Positions 1 to 6,714 of a stretch of DNA of 11,468 bases are shown here, piece by piece. Positions within the stretch are counted from its first letter, which is position 1; each line of letters starts with the position of its first letter. The position numbers and the translations under genes are program-made. This DNA comes from Phycisphaerae bacterium. GTDB taxonomy: Bacteria > Planctomycetota > Phycisphaerae > UBA1845 > UTPLA1. Location: NCBI GenBank assembly GCA_016935885.1, contig JAFGQA010000286.1, positions 1-11,468 on the forward strand, read 5' to 3'. Below the pieces are notes generated by a model that saw nothing but the letters and a program-made list of their open reading frames with translations, made no database searches and had not been told where the DNA came from.

Positions 1-14
1 ACGCTTGCCTGTGA

Positions 15-68
15 CTGTGGCACGGGCGTCTCGCCCGTGAATCCACCGCCGAGACGGCGGTGCCACAG
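15..68 (+). repeat. Twin-hairpin palindromic repeat, copy A
   Basis: Two 24-nt hairpin units lie in inverted orientation (16-39 and 44-67), separated by the 4-nt spacer AATC. Unit 1 has a perfect stem CACGGGCG (21-28) / CGCCCGTG (32-39) with loop TCT. Unit 2 has CACCGCCG (44-51) / CGGCGGTG (55-62) with loop AGA. The outer ends CTGTGGCAC and GTGCCACAG pair perfectly, so the whole can fold as a three-way cruciform. Similar copies lie at 6631-6682, 10278-10330 (minus) and 11401-11453. It follows the downstream end of the glycosyltransferase gene, and the rest of 1-197 shows nothing else recognisable. A REP/MITE-like non-autonomous element is the likeliest class; the mobilising enzyme is unknown. 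Confidence 0.85.
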
Positions 69-197
69 GTGCATCCAACCGTGAAGTACTCTAGACAATC
101 GCACAAGTTATCAAGTGGGCTGACCTGGCGAGCTGGGCGTCCTTCGCTTCCCACGGCACCAGGATGGATAGCCGAAGTCCGCTACCTCAGCGGGTGC

Positions 198-1997
198 TCA
201 TTGGCGGCGTTTGGCCAAGGCGTTGCTCAGGCCTTCTTGGGCTTTTTCGTGGTGCGGATCGAGGAACAGGGCCTGGCGGTATTGTGTTATCGCCGCTTCG
301 GGCCGGTCCTGCTCCAGCAGCAGATCGCCGATGAAACAGTACCAATCAGGACTGTCCTGGTTGAGGCGCAGCGCTCTACCAGCCGCTGCGAGGGCCTCGT
401 TGAGCTGCCCGTGTTGGCGCAGCCACGTTGCTAGAAGGTAATGGGCCTCGGCGAAGCTGGGATCGTCGCGCACCGCTGCCCGCGCTTCCTCGATGGCACG
501 ATCGAGGTCGTTGTTGTAGGCGTATAGCTTGCCCCGATGGCAGTGCCATGCCGCCGGGCCAGGTGAACGGTACACGGTGAACGAGCCAACCAGCAAGTAT
601 AAGAAAACGCAAAACAGCAGCCAGGATGCAGACCGGCGAAGACTGCCCGTCGAAGCGAATTGCCCGATGCGATATATGCCGTAGGCACCAAAAAGAAGGA
701 GAAATGGAATGAGGGGAACGCGGTATAAAGCGGCATTGAAAAACGGAAGGTAAGACAAGAAGAAGACGAGAATGAAACTCGCAACGAGAACGGACACCTC
801 CATTCTTCGTTCGAACCACGGCGACGGTGCCTGTTTGCGCCGTCGTTCAGATCGATGATCAAGGGCCAATCGAATGATCCCGAGAATGGATAGTGACAAC
901 ACCAAAGGGAAGTTCCCGGGAATGATGCTGAGCGCGCGCGAGAACCTGCGCTCGCAGTCGATCACCTTGTTGTGAGAAATCTCCGCCGGGCCCCAGAACA
1001 GAAGCACTCTCTTGATGGTCACTTGGGCGAACTTTGAGGGGTTCTCCCGTATGAAGCGGAGAGCCTTGTCGGTGAAGTAAGCCGAGACTTCCGAGTACTT
1101 CAAGGGCCTTCCCAGTTCCTCCTCCACCCGCTTCACGATTCTCGGGTAGTCGTAACACGTGTGAAAGTGTCCCCATCCGGGAACATACTTGAGGAAGAGC
1201 CCCCCCGCATATTCATTGTTTCCAATAAAGAGGTTTATTCCCGAGTTGCACGAGATGAATACAAAGTCATCTGCCACTCGGTAGTTTCTGATCGTCGCCG
1301 GTGCTACGGCGATAATGGCACCCAAGACGAGGCCCAGTCCGGCTCCGTAGGTGCGCAGGGGCTTACGTCTCCGACGGGCAATCCAGAAGGTCCACCCCAC
1401 GCCCACGGGCAGAAACAGCAGGGGATTCGGTTTCACGAGGGCCGCCAAACCCAACAGCAAACCCGCCCCAAGGGCGTAGCGAAACGAGAGCCGCTCTGTC
1501 CAGAGCGCGAGGACATAAACGAATGACAGGAGCAGGAAGATGAGCAGCGCCGGCTCTTGGAACTCTCCCTCAAAGTAGATGAATATCCAGTATGAAGACA
1601 TAAGGGCTGCAAAGATCAGGGCCGGGGAGCGCCCAAACCATTTCTTGCCCAGTAGGAAAGCCAGAACAACATTAATCAAACCGAACACCATTTGGACGAT
1701 TCGAGGCGCCAGGTAACTGAGTCCGGCAACTCTGTAGATCAGGGAAAGGAAGTAAGGATAGCCCGGAGGCCTGAGATAGGGGGTGGAGGAGATCAGCGGG
1801 TCGGCCTCGCCCTTGGGGGGCGTCCAGTCTCCGGACACGAGGGCTCGCGCCCAATAGTCGTGAAAGCCGGGGTCAACCACCGGAGTGGAAAAATCGGGCG
1901 CTCCGACAAGCTCCCGCAAATAAAGCCCCCGGAGGACGGCCCCCGCCAAGAGGATCCCGACAAGGATTAGGAGCTCTCGCGAACGCTTTGACTTCAT
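198..1997 (-). CDS. GT39/ArnT-like membrane glycosyltransferase with C-terminal TPR domain
   Basis: This is a polytopic membrane protein of about 599 residues. A hydrophobic N-terminus (LLILVGILLAGAVL) is followed by a loop with VVDPGFHDYW; Asp42 fits the acidic catalytic position near the first external loop of GT39/GT-C enzymes. The family-typical RPPGYPYFLSLIY segment follows at about 76-88, then many hydrophobic segments to about residue 480. The last ~115 residues form about three TPR units (pattern A-x2-Y-x-A-L-x2-D-P). By family it would transfer a sugar from a polyprenyl-phosphate donor to a lipid or protein on the outer membrane face; the acceptor cannot be told. The start at 1997 is chosen because GGAAGA lies 7 nt upstream. 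An in-frame ATG at 2033, adding 12 residues, has a poorer site. The gene is divergent from arsR and has no evident link to arsenic. Confidence 0.85.
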   Translation of the reverse strand: MKSKRSRELLILVGILLAGAVLRGLYLRELVGAPDFSTPVVDPGFHDYWARALVSGDWTPPKGEADPLISSTPYLRPPGYPYFLSLIYRVAGLSYLAPRIVQMVFGLINVVLAFLLGKKWFGRSPALIFAALMSSYWIFIYFEGEFQEPALLIFLLLSFVYVLALWTERLSFRYALGAGLLLGLAALVKPNPLLFLPVGVGWTFWIARRRRKPLRTYGAGLGLVLGAIIAVAPATIRNYRVADDFVFISCNSGINLFIGNNEYAGGLFLKYVPGWGHFHTCYDYPRIVKRVEEELGRPLKYSEVSAYFTDKALRFIRENPSKFAQVTIKRVLLFWGPAEISHNKVIDCERRFSRALSIIPGNFPLVLSLSILGIIRLALDHRSERRRKQAPSPWFERRMEVSVLVASFILVFFLSYLPFFNAALYRVPLIPFLLLFGAYGIYRIGQFASTGSLRRSASWLLFCVFLYLLVGSFTVYRSPGPAAWHCHRGKLYAYNNDLDRAIEEARAAVRDDPSFAEAHYLLATWLRQHGQLNEALAAAGRALRLNQDSPDWYCFIGDLLLEQDRPEAAITQYRQALFLDPHHEKAQEGLSNALAKRRQ

Positions 1998-2263
1998 TGG
2001 CGAGTCTTCCAATCCTGGTCGGCCAACGGTCATTGACGCGAATGTCCTAGATCATTTCGGCAGCGGCCGCGCAGGCCTCCTCCAGGAGCATGGTACCGCC
2101 TTGGTCGTCCGGACGGAACCTCTCCTGGTCCCAGAATCCGGCCCCGTCGACGGAAACCTCCGAGTCCTGCGCGAACAGCAATCAAGATGGGTAGACGCGC
2201 CCCGCGCGTGGGTGGCTCCGCGGGCCGCCGAGGCGATCCGTGTGGCGGGACGCCAGTCCGACC

Positions 2264-2286
2264 GATGTTGGCTTGACATCCGCCAA
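2264..2286. promoter_or_regulatory. Candidate ArsR operator dyads
   Basis: Two overlapping inverted repeats cover the -35 box of the arsR promoter: GATGT (2264-2268) with ACATC (2276-2280), and TTGGC (2268-2272) with GCCAA (2282-2286). ArsR/SmtB repressors usually bind imperfect dyads overlapping their own promoter, so autoregulation is likely. Which dyad is the true site cannot be decided from one sequence. Confidence 0.4.
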
Positions 2287-2300
2287 GTTGATGCTATTAT
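2273..2300 (+). promoter_or_regulatory. Sigma70-like promoter of the arsR operon
   Basis: A perfect -35 box TTGACA (2273-2278) and a near-perfect -10 box TATTAT (2295-2300) are separated by 16 bp. Transcription would start near 2306-2308, only 5-7 nt before the arsR ATG at 2313. No other promoter of this quality is seen before the permease, thioredoxin, arsF or arsG genes, so this one probably drives the block. The remainder of 2034-2263 shows nothing clear. Confidence 0.7.
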
Positions 2301-2312
2301 TACCCTAAAGCC

Positions 2313-2633
2313 ATGAAGCCGAGGCCCAAACGACACTACGAGGCACGGGCGAGGATCGCCAAGGCGCTCAGCCATCCGAGCCGCCTGCTCATGCTCGACG
2401 CCCTGGCGGAACGGGAGATGTGCGTCTGTGACCTGACGAAGCTGGTCGGTGCTGACCAGTCAACCGTCTCGAAGCACCTCGCAGTGCTCAGGCAAGCCGG
2501 AATCGTGGATGATCGGAAGGACGGCACGATGACGTTCTACAGCCTGAAGATCTGCTGCCTGCAAGGCTTCTGGGAATGTGTCGAATCGGTGCTGAGGGAC
2601 AACCTGAGGGAGCAACAGGCTGCGCTGGGGTAA
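2313..2633 (+). CDS. arsR: ArsR/SmtB-family metalloregulator
   Basis: This 106-residue winged-helix repressor has RIAKALSHPSRLLMLDAL as its opening helix and a recognition helix with STVSKHLAVLRQAGIV (50-65), followed by the wing DRKDGTMTFYSL. The inducer site is probably formed by cysteines: Cys37 and Cys39 sit in EMCVCDL, matching the ELCVCDL position of the E. coli ArsR As(III) site. A second cluster Cys81-Cys82...Cys89 lies near the C-terminus. Binding of trivalent arsenic (or antimony or an organoarsenical) should release it from the promoter at 2273. The ATG at 2313 is the only sensible start, because an in-frame TGA lies at 2289. The leader is very short and has no Shine-Dalgarno. It is the first gene of the arsenic block. 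Confidence 0.93.
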   Translation: MKPRPKRHYEARARIAKALSHPSRLLMLDALAEREMCVCDLTKLVGADQSTVSKHLAVLRQAGIVDDRKDGTMTFYSLKICCLQGFWECVESVLRDNLREQQAALG

Positions 2634-2686
2634 GGGCGTTTTCCTTTTTCCGTTCGTCCATGGCGAAAGGGACATAAAGTCATCAT

Positions 2687-4006
2687 TTGTGGGATTCAAC
2701 CTTGAAACAGTGGAAGTTACTCAGTGCTTTCGTCGCGATCTTCCTCGTGGCGTACTTCCTGCCACTTTCCGATTCGAAGGTCACGGGCGCGATCCTCGAA
2801 GCCTTCAAGATGCTCCAGTGGTACGCGCGCAACCACACGTTGGCTTGCGTGGTGCCGGCGTTGTTCATCGCCGGGGCCATCATCACGTTCCTGTCGAAGG
2901 AGGCTGTGCTCCGGCACCTTGGGCCCAAGGCCAACAAGGTCGAGGCGTATTCGGTCGCCTCGGTATCGGGATCGGTCCTCGCCGTCTGTTCGTGCAGCGT
3001 TCTGCCGATGTTCGCAGGCATCTATCGGGTTGGGGCGGGACTCGGTCCTGCGTCTGCATTTCTCTACTCAGGCCCGGCGATCAACATCTTGGCGATCTTT
3101 CTCACGGCGCGCGTACTGGGCTTTCAGATCGGAGTGGCACGGGCGGTGGGCGCCATCATCTTCGGCATCATCATTGGCCTCATCATGGCCGCGGTCTTTC
3201 GGAAGGACGAGCAACGCCGCATCGCCGTAACGGCCGCCATGCCTGATCCTCCTCGGGCGCGGCGATCCCTCTGGCAGACGGTTCTCTACTTCGCCTGCAT
3301 GATGGCCTTCCTGGTCTTCAGCGATTGGTACAACCCGGGCAACGTCGTCGTTCACAAGACTGACGGCGAGGACATATGCGCCGTCTTGCTTCAGGAGACC
3401 CGGGACGAGGTGCTCGTGCAGGTGGATCGACCGGTCGCGGGCTTGAAGGTCGGCGACAAGATCACGCTGGCCAAGGCGGACATCGCCCAGATTGAAGAGG
3501 CCCGCAATTGGGTGATGACGGTTTATCGCGCGAAGTGGTACTTGGCCGGCGCCATGGGGCTGGCCGTGCTGCTGATGGTCTGGGGCTGGTTTGACCGCGG
3601 CGAGGTCGTGGAGTGGTTGGGCAACACCTGGGACTTCGCCAAGCTCCTGGTGCCGCTGCTGTTCGGGGGCGTGTTCGTCGTGGGCTTCCTCGGCGCGTTG
3701 CTTCCGGACGAGCAGGTGGCCGGTTTGGTAGGCGACAACAGCCTGAAGTCGAACCTCGTCGCCTCCATTGTGGGCTGCCTGTTCTACTTCGCGACGCTGA
3801 CAGAGATCCCGGTCCTCCAGGCACTCATGGAGCACGGCATGCACTCGGGGCCGGCGCTGGCGCTGCTGCTGGCCGGTCCGGCACTGTCGTTGCCCAGTCT
3901 GCTGGTTATTCGGTCGGTCATCGGGATTAAGAAGACGGCTGTCTTCACGGGGCTGGTGATTGTGATGGCCACGATCGTCGGCATGGGCTATGGGGCGTTG
4001 AATTAG
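2687..4006 (+). CDS. ArsP/DUF318-type permease (organoarsenical or metal efflux)
   Basis: This 439-residue polytopic membrane protein belongs to the PF03773 permease family. The signature runs from Cys101-Ser-Cys103 (CSCSVLPMFAGIYRVGAG) to SAFLYSGPAIN near 133. It is echoed in the second half by LTEIPVLQALMEHGM (371-385) and LLLAGPALSLPSLLVIRS, the internal duplication typical of the family. Between the halves (about 219-278) is a soluble stretch rich in beta-strand and charge (VVHKTDGED, EVLVQVD, GDKITLA). Relatives include ArsP, which exports trivalent organoarsenicals, and SO_0444-type Cu/Zn exporters. The arsR and arsF/G neighbours favour an organoarsenical or thiol-metal substrate, which is inference. 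The TTG start at 2687 has GAAAGGGA 14 nt upstream; an in-frame TTG at 2702 is an alternative. It lies 53 bp after arsR. Confidence 0.88.
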   Translation: MWDSTLKQWKLLSAFVAIFLVAYFLPLSDSKVTGAILEAFKMLQWYARNHTLACVVPALFIAGAIITFLSKEAVLRHLGPKANKVEAYSVASVSGSVLAVCSCSVLPMFAGIYRVGAGLGPASAFLYSGPAINILAIFLTARVLGFQIGVARAVGAIIFGIIIGLIMAAVFRKDEQRRIAVTAAMPDPPRARRSLWQTVLYFACMMAFLVFSDWYNPGNVVVHKTDGEDICAVLLQETRDEVLVQVDRPVAGLKVGDKITLAKADIAQIEEARNWVMTVYRAKWYLAGAMGLAVLLMVWGWFDRGEVVEWLGNTWDFAKLLVPLLFGGVFVVGFLGALLPDEQVAGLVGDNSLKSNLVASIVGCLFYFATLTEIPVLQALMEHGMHSGPALALLLAGPALSLPSLLVIRSVIGIKKTAVFTGLVIVMATIVGMGYGALN

Positions 4007-4016
4007 GGAGTGTGCG

Positions 4017-4247
4017 ATGAAGATCGAAGTTCTCGGGCCGGGTTGCCCGAGGTGCAATGCGCTGGCCGCTAGCGTTCGGGCGGCCGTGATGAGCCTGGGG
4101 CTGGATGCCGAGATCACGAAGGTAACGGACATCAACGAGATCACCTCGCGTGGCGTGATGCTGACGCCGGCGCTCGTCGTGGACGGCCAGATCAAAGCGA
4201 GCGGCAGGGTCCCGTCACCAGAGGAGATCCAGGGGATGCTGTCGTGA
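4017..4247 (+). CDS. Small thioredoxin-fold redox protein (CPRC)
   Basis: This is a 76-residue cytoplasmic thioredoxin-like protein of the 'redox-active disulfide protein 2' type (MTH895/TM0996 group). It opens MKIEVLGPGC with the active site Cys10-Pro-Arg-Cys13 and has the cis-proline region at Thr50-Pro51 (LTPALVVDG), ending in a short helix. It has no signal peptide or TM segment. Such proteins often follow ArsP-type permeases. Here it probably reduces the permease, the ArsF/ArsG pair or the arsenical itself. It sits where an ArsE subunit would be expected before arsF, but whether it is ArsE-equivalent is a guess. The start is supported by GGGAG (4006-4010) 6 nt upstream, overlapping the end of the permease stop codon, which indicates tight coupling. 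Confidence 0.88.
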   Translation: MKIEVLGPGCPRCNALAASVRAAVMSLGLDAEITKVTDINEITSRGVMLTPALVVDGQIKASGRVPSPEEIQGMLS

Positions 4248-4302
4248 GCCCGCGTCGGCACCGGCGAAGGACCGTCGCAAGTGGAGGAGGAGTAGAGTCG
4301 TC

Positions 4303-4836
4303 ATGAAAGCCAAAGGCATCATCACCGTTGTACTGCTTGCCTTCGTCGGGGCGAGCCTGGTCTACCTCGTCATTCAGGAACCTTCTTCGAAGCCGGCGGT
4401 CCAGGGTGAGTCGGGACAGACGAGAGCCACCGTGCCGGAGTCCAAAACGCCTGGCGCTGTGGAGCCGACGCCGGCAGAGCCGGACGAGCAAACCGGTCAC
4501 AAACTAATCGCGTACTACTTCCATCGGACCCAGCGCTGCCGAACGTGCCTGACCATCGAGGCGTACGCAGAGCAGACGTTGGAGGAAGCGTTTCCCCAGG
4601 CGCTGAAGACAGGAGAGCTTGAGTGGCACACTGTGAACGTGGAGGAGCCAGCCAACGAACATTTTGTCGAAGACTACCAGCTTACGTCCAGCGAACTGGT
4701 GTTGGTCGAGACGGAGAATGGTGAACAGAAAGAATGGCGAAATCTCACACGCGCCTGGGAACTTGTCGGTGACGAACTCAAATTCAAGGCCTACGTCGAG
4801 GCCGAAGCGGCGGCCTTCCTGGAGCAGGATTCGTGA
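4303..4836 (+). CDS. arsF: ArsF-like membrane-anchored CxxC protein
   Basis: This 177-residue protein has an N-terminal membrane anchor (ITVVLLAFVGASLVYLVI, about 7-24), a low-complexity Pro/Glu linker to about 65, then a thioredoxin-like domain. The domain starts KLIAYYFHRTQRCRTCLTIE with Cys79-x-x-Cys82 and later has ELVLVETENGEQKEWRNL. It resembles the family annotated as ArsF, a subunit proposed for reducing nitrophenyl arsenicals such as roxarsone in the arsEFG system. The domain is predicted to face the periplasm, and no Cys suggests a lipobox. A strong GGAGGAGG (4283-4290) precedes the ATG. The 3' end overlaps the next gene by 4 bp (GTGA), so the two products are probably made together. 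ArsF assignment is by family resemblance; the actual substrate is not shown. Confidence 0.78.
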   Translation: MKAKGIITVVLLAFVGASLVYLVIQEPSSKPAVQGESGQTRATVPESKTPGAVEPTPAEPDEQTGHKLIAYYFHRTQRCRTCLTIEAYAEQTLEEAFPQALKTGELEWHTVNVEEPANEHFVEDYQLTSSELVLVETENGEQKEWRNLTRAWELVGDELKFKAYVEAEAAAFLEQDS

Positions 4837-5525
4837 CGGATGGGCTGTATCTCGGAATCGTCTCGGCGGCTTGGTTGGGGATTCTGACCTCGATCAGCCC
4901 GTGTCCGTTGGCCACAAACGTCGCCGCGATTTCCTTCATCGGGCGGCGGATCGACAGCCCCCGAGCGGTCCTTGCCACCGGCCTACTGTACACGCTCGGG
5001 CGGACGCTTGTGTATGTGGTTCTCGGAACACTGCTCGTCTCCAGCCTGCTCTCCGCCCCGATCGTGTCGCATCTCCTGCAGAAATACATGAACAAGCTGC
5101 TGGGGCCGATCCTCATCCTGGTTGGCATGGTGCTAGTAGGACTGATCCAGTTCAACACGAGAGGATCCCGGCTGGGAGAGAAGGTCGGCAAACGCGTCGA
5201 GACTTGGGGCATGTGGGGCGGCCTGGCGCTGGGCGTCGTCTTTGCGCTCTCCTTCTGTCCGGCATCGGCGGCTTTGTTCTTCGGCAGCTTGGTTCCGCTG
5301 GCCGTCAAGTGCGAATCGCCCATGCTGTCGCCCATGGTGTACGGCGTCGCAACCGCCTTGCCAGTCCTCGTTTTCGCGATTCTGATCGTACTGAGCACGC
5401 GTGCGGTGGGCCGGGCCTTCGACAAGATCACCCAGTTCGAGTGGTGGGCGCGCCACGCAACCGGTGTTATCTTTATCGGTGTCGGAGTGTATTTCTCACT
5501 GGCGTACATCTTCCGCGTGTTGTGA
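4833..5525 (+). CDS. arsG: ArsG-like, CcdA/DsbD-family membrane protein
   Basis: This 230-residue protein has about six TM segments. The first holds SISPCPLATNVAAISFIG with Cys24, and the fourth holds ALSFCPASAALFFGSLVPLA with Cys142. These are the paired intramembrane cysteines of CcdA/DsbD transporters, which pass electrons from cytoplasmic thioredoxin to extracytoplasmic thiols. Members next to arsF are called ArsG and were proposed to export aromatic aminoarsenicals. With a CPRC thioredoxin two genes upstream and the CRTC ArsF-like protein directly before it, electron transfer to ArsF is at least as plausible as export. The GTG start at 4833 overlaps the arsF stop, and the size fits CcdA (about 220-240). 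Confidence 0.82.
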   Translation: MTDGLYLGIVSAAWLGILTSISPCPLATNVAAISFIGRRIDSPRAVLATGLLYTLGRTLVYVVLGTLLVSSLLSAPIVSHLLQKYMNKLLGPILILVGMVLVGLIQFNTRGSRLGEKVGKRVETWGMWGGLALGVVFALSFCPASAALFFGSLVPLAVKCESPMLSPMVYGVATALPVLVFAILIVLSTRAVGRAFDKITQFEWWARHATGVIFIGVGVYFSLAYIFRVL

Positions 5526-5532
5526 TGGTTTG

Positions 5533-5540
5533 AAAGGAGA
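5533..5540 (+). promoter_or_regulatory. Ribosome binding site deciding the TPR-protein start
   Basis: AAAGGAGA lies 7 nt before ATG 5548. The same frame stays open upstream to 5401, inside the arsG gene, but only the 5548 start gives a good site and exposes a signal peptide. Confidence 0.8.
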
Positions 5541-5547
5541 CCGAATT

Positions 5548-6426
5548 ATGCAGCATAAAGTGATCATGAGTTTCGTGGTTGGATGTGTCGTATCGCTGGC
5601 CACGCCTGCCCTTGCGGGCTCGGCGGAGGCGGCCGCCAAGTCGTTTGCGGCCGGTAAGGCCTTTCTGTCCAAGGCCGATTTCGATGGGGCGATGGGGGCG
5701 TTCAAAGCGGCCGCAAAGGCGGACCCCGGGAATCAAGAGTATGCGCAACAGTACGCCATGCTCCGCCAGGTCATTCGAATGCGCGGGGATTGTCGGAAGG
5801 AGCAGGACGCTGAACGGTGGCTGAAGATGGCCGGGGCGCTTCGCACGTTCTATCACGATCATCGTCTTTACTCCGAATCCCTGCCGCTTGACGCGGAGCG
5901 TCACCGGCGACACCGATCCAGCGAGTCCGCCGTCCTGCTGGCCGAGACACAGCTCGCGTTGGGTATGAACTCAGAGGCGGCCGAGATGCTCAGCGTCCTG
6001 ACGAAAGAGCAGACGTCCCCGCGGGCCAGGGTGCTCCACGGACTTGCGCTTGCGCGCCTGGGGCGGATCGACGAGGCGAAGAAGCTGGCAGAGGAACCAC
6101 GGCAGGCCCCGGACGACGTGGGGCCACGGTACTTCTATGACCTCGCCCGCCTACAGGCCCTGACCCGCGACTCCAAGAGCGCCTGTGAGGCGCTGACCCG
6201 GTCGTTTGAACTCACACCGCCCAGCCAACTTGATGCCTTCAAGGCCGAAGCAAAGGAACACCAGGACTTCGGCGCGCTCGTGGGTACCGCGCGTTTTGCC
6301 AAGGTCCTGGAGACTGCGTCCAAGGTAAGGGAATCCAAGTGCAGCAAGGGCGCCGGGTGTGGAAAGTGCCCGATGCGAGCCAAGTGCGAGGGCGAGAAGT
6401 CCAAGGATGCCAAGAAGGGGCAGTAG
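5548..6426 (+). CDS. Exported TPR protein with four-cysteine C-terminal tail
   Basis: This protein has 292 residues. An N-terminal signal peptide (MQHKVIMSFVVGCVVSLATP, cleavage likely after ALA23) precedes a helical TPR region. Clear units lie at about 25-62 (AAKSFAAGKAFLSKADFDGA), 126-160 and 160-185, with a further helical pair to about 260. The last 30 residues are a Lys-rich, cysteine-containing tail with Cys265, 271, 274 and 280, spaced CX5CX2CX5C. That tail could bind a soft metal or metalloid or an Fe-S cluster. The gene starts 22 bp after arsG, so it belongs to the same transcript. I do not recognise it as a named ars gene. A periplasmic scaffold or arsenic-binding partner of ArsF/ArsG or of the next gene's polyferredoxin is inference from position and cysteines. 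Confidence 0.82.
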   Translation: MQHKVIMSFVVGCVVSLATPALAGSAEAAAKSFAAGKAFLSKADFDGAMGAFKAAAKADPGNQEYAQQYAMLRQVIRMRGDCRKEQDAERWLKMAGALRTFYHDHRLYSESLPLDAERHRRHRSSESAVLLAETQLALGMNSEAAEMLSVLTKEQTSPRARVLHGLALARLGRIDEAKKLAEEPRQAPDDVGPRYFYDLARLQALTRDSKSACEALTRSFELTPPSQLDAFKAEAKEHQDFGALVGTARFAKVLETASKVRESKCSKGAGCGKCPMRAKCEGEKSKDAKKGQ

Positions 6427-6445
6427 TCCGCACCGCAGCGGCAAG

Positions 6446-6480
6446 GAACGGGCGCAAGGGTGCGCGCCAAGTTCTTCTGT
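6446..6480 (+). terminator. Possible hairpin terminator or attenuator after the TPR gene
   Basis: GAAC (6446-6449) plus GGCGC (6451-6455) can pair with GCGCC (6464-6468) plus GTTC (6471-6474), a roughly 9-bp interrupted GC-rich stem. It is followed by the weakly T-rich TTCTGT. It lies 20 bp after the stop codon. The poor T-tract makes termination uncertain. The rest of 6427-6714 (288 bp) holds a repeat at 6631-6682 and no gene that I can support. Confidence 0.3.
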
Positions 6481-6630
6481 AGCCCAGGCGCCAAGGCCCA
6501 TGTTTTCATCGCCGCCGCGGCCGTGCCACAAGCGTCGGGGGATACACGTCCAGGCCACCCCTTGTCGGCGATCGACCAGCCGGGACCGCCGACCGAGCAC
6601 TGAGAACGTGTACAAAAAGAGAGCTTGACT

Positions 6631-6682
6631 TGTGGAACAGGCGTCTCACCTGTGGCTACACCGCCGAGACGGTGGTGCCACA
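6631..6682 (+). repeat. Twin-hairpin palindromic repeat, copy B
   Basis: This has the same architecture as the copy at 15-68: unit 1 at 6631-6654, spacer GCTA, inverted unit 2 at 6659-6682, loops TCT and AGA. Unit 1 has diverged: one stem pair is changed from G-C to A-T (6639/6651), which keeps pairing, while 6642/6648 and 6636/6654 no longer pair. Unit 2 has a G-T wobble at 6663/6673. An 11-bp direct repeat ACAAAAAGAGA (6612-6622 and 6680-6690) flanks it. It sits 32 bp before the polyferredoxin start codon, so it lies in that gene's leader. Confidence 0.8.
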
Positions 6683-6714
6683 AAAAGAGACACCACTTTC
6701 CAAACACCCTCTGA

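Noticed and set aside
3068..4261. Long minus-strand open frame (397 codons)
   Set aside because: It lies antisense to the clearly coding permease and thioredoxin genes; its product is Arg/His/Gln-rich with no recognisable domain.
4017..5525. Selenocysteine (in-frame TGA) in the thiol proteins
   Set aside because: All active sites use Cys codons; each reading frame ends normally and no SECIS-like requirement appears.
4664..5533. Plus-strand frame overlapping arsF and arsG
   Set aside because: Shifted frame of two recognised genes, with Arg/Ser-rich composition and no TM pattern.
5401..5547. Longer N-terminus for the TPR protein
   Set aside because: It overlaps the arsG coding sequence and would bury the signal peptide; ATG 5548 has AAAGGAGA at the right distance.
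6523..6530. GTGCCACA as another copy of the twin-hairpin repeat
   Set aside because: Only the 8-bp end matches; no paired arms around it.
6625..6661. Promoter TTGACT before the polyferredoxin
   Set aside because: No acceptable -10 box at 16-18 bp; the sequence there belongs to the repeat's stem.
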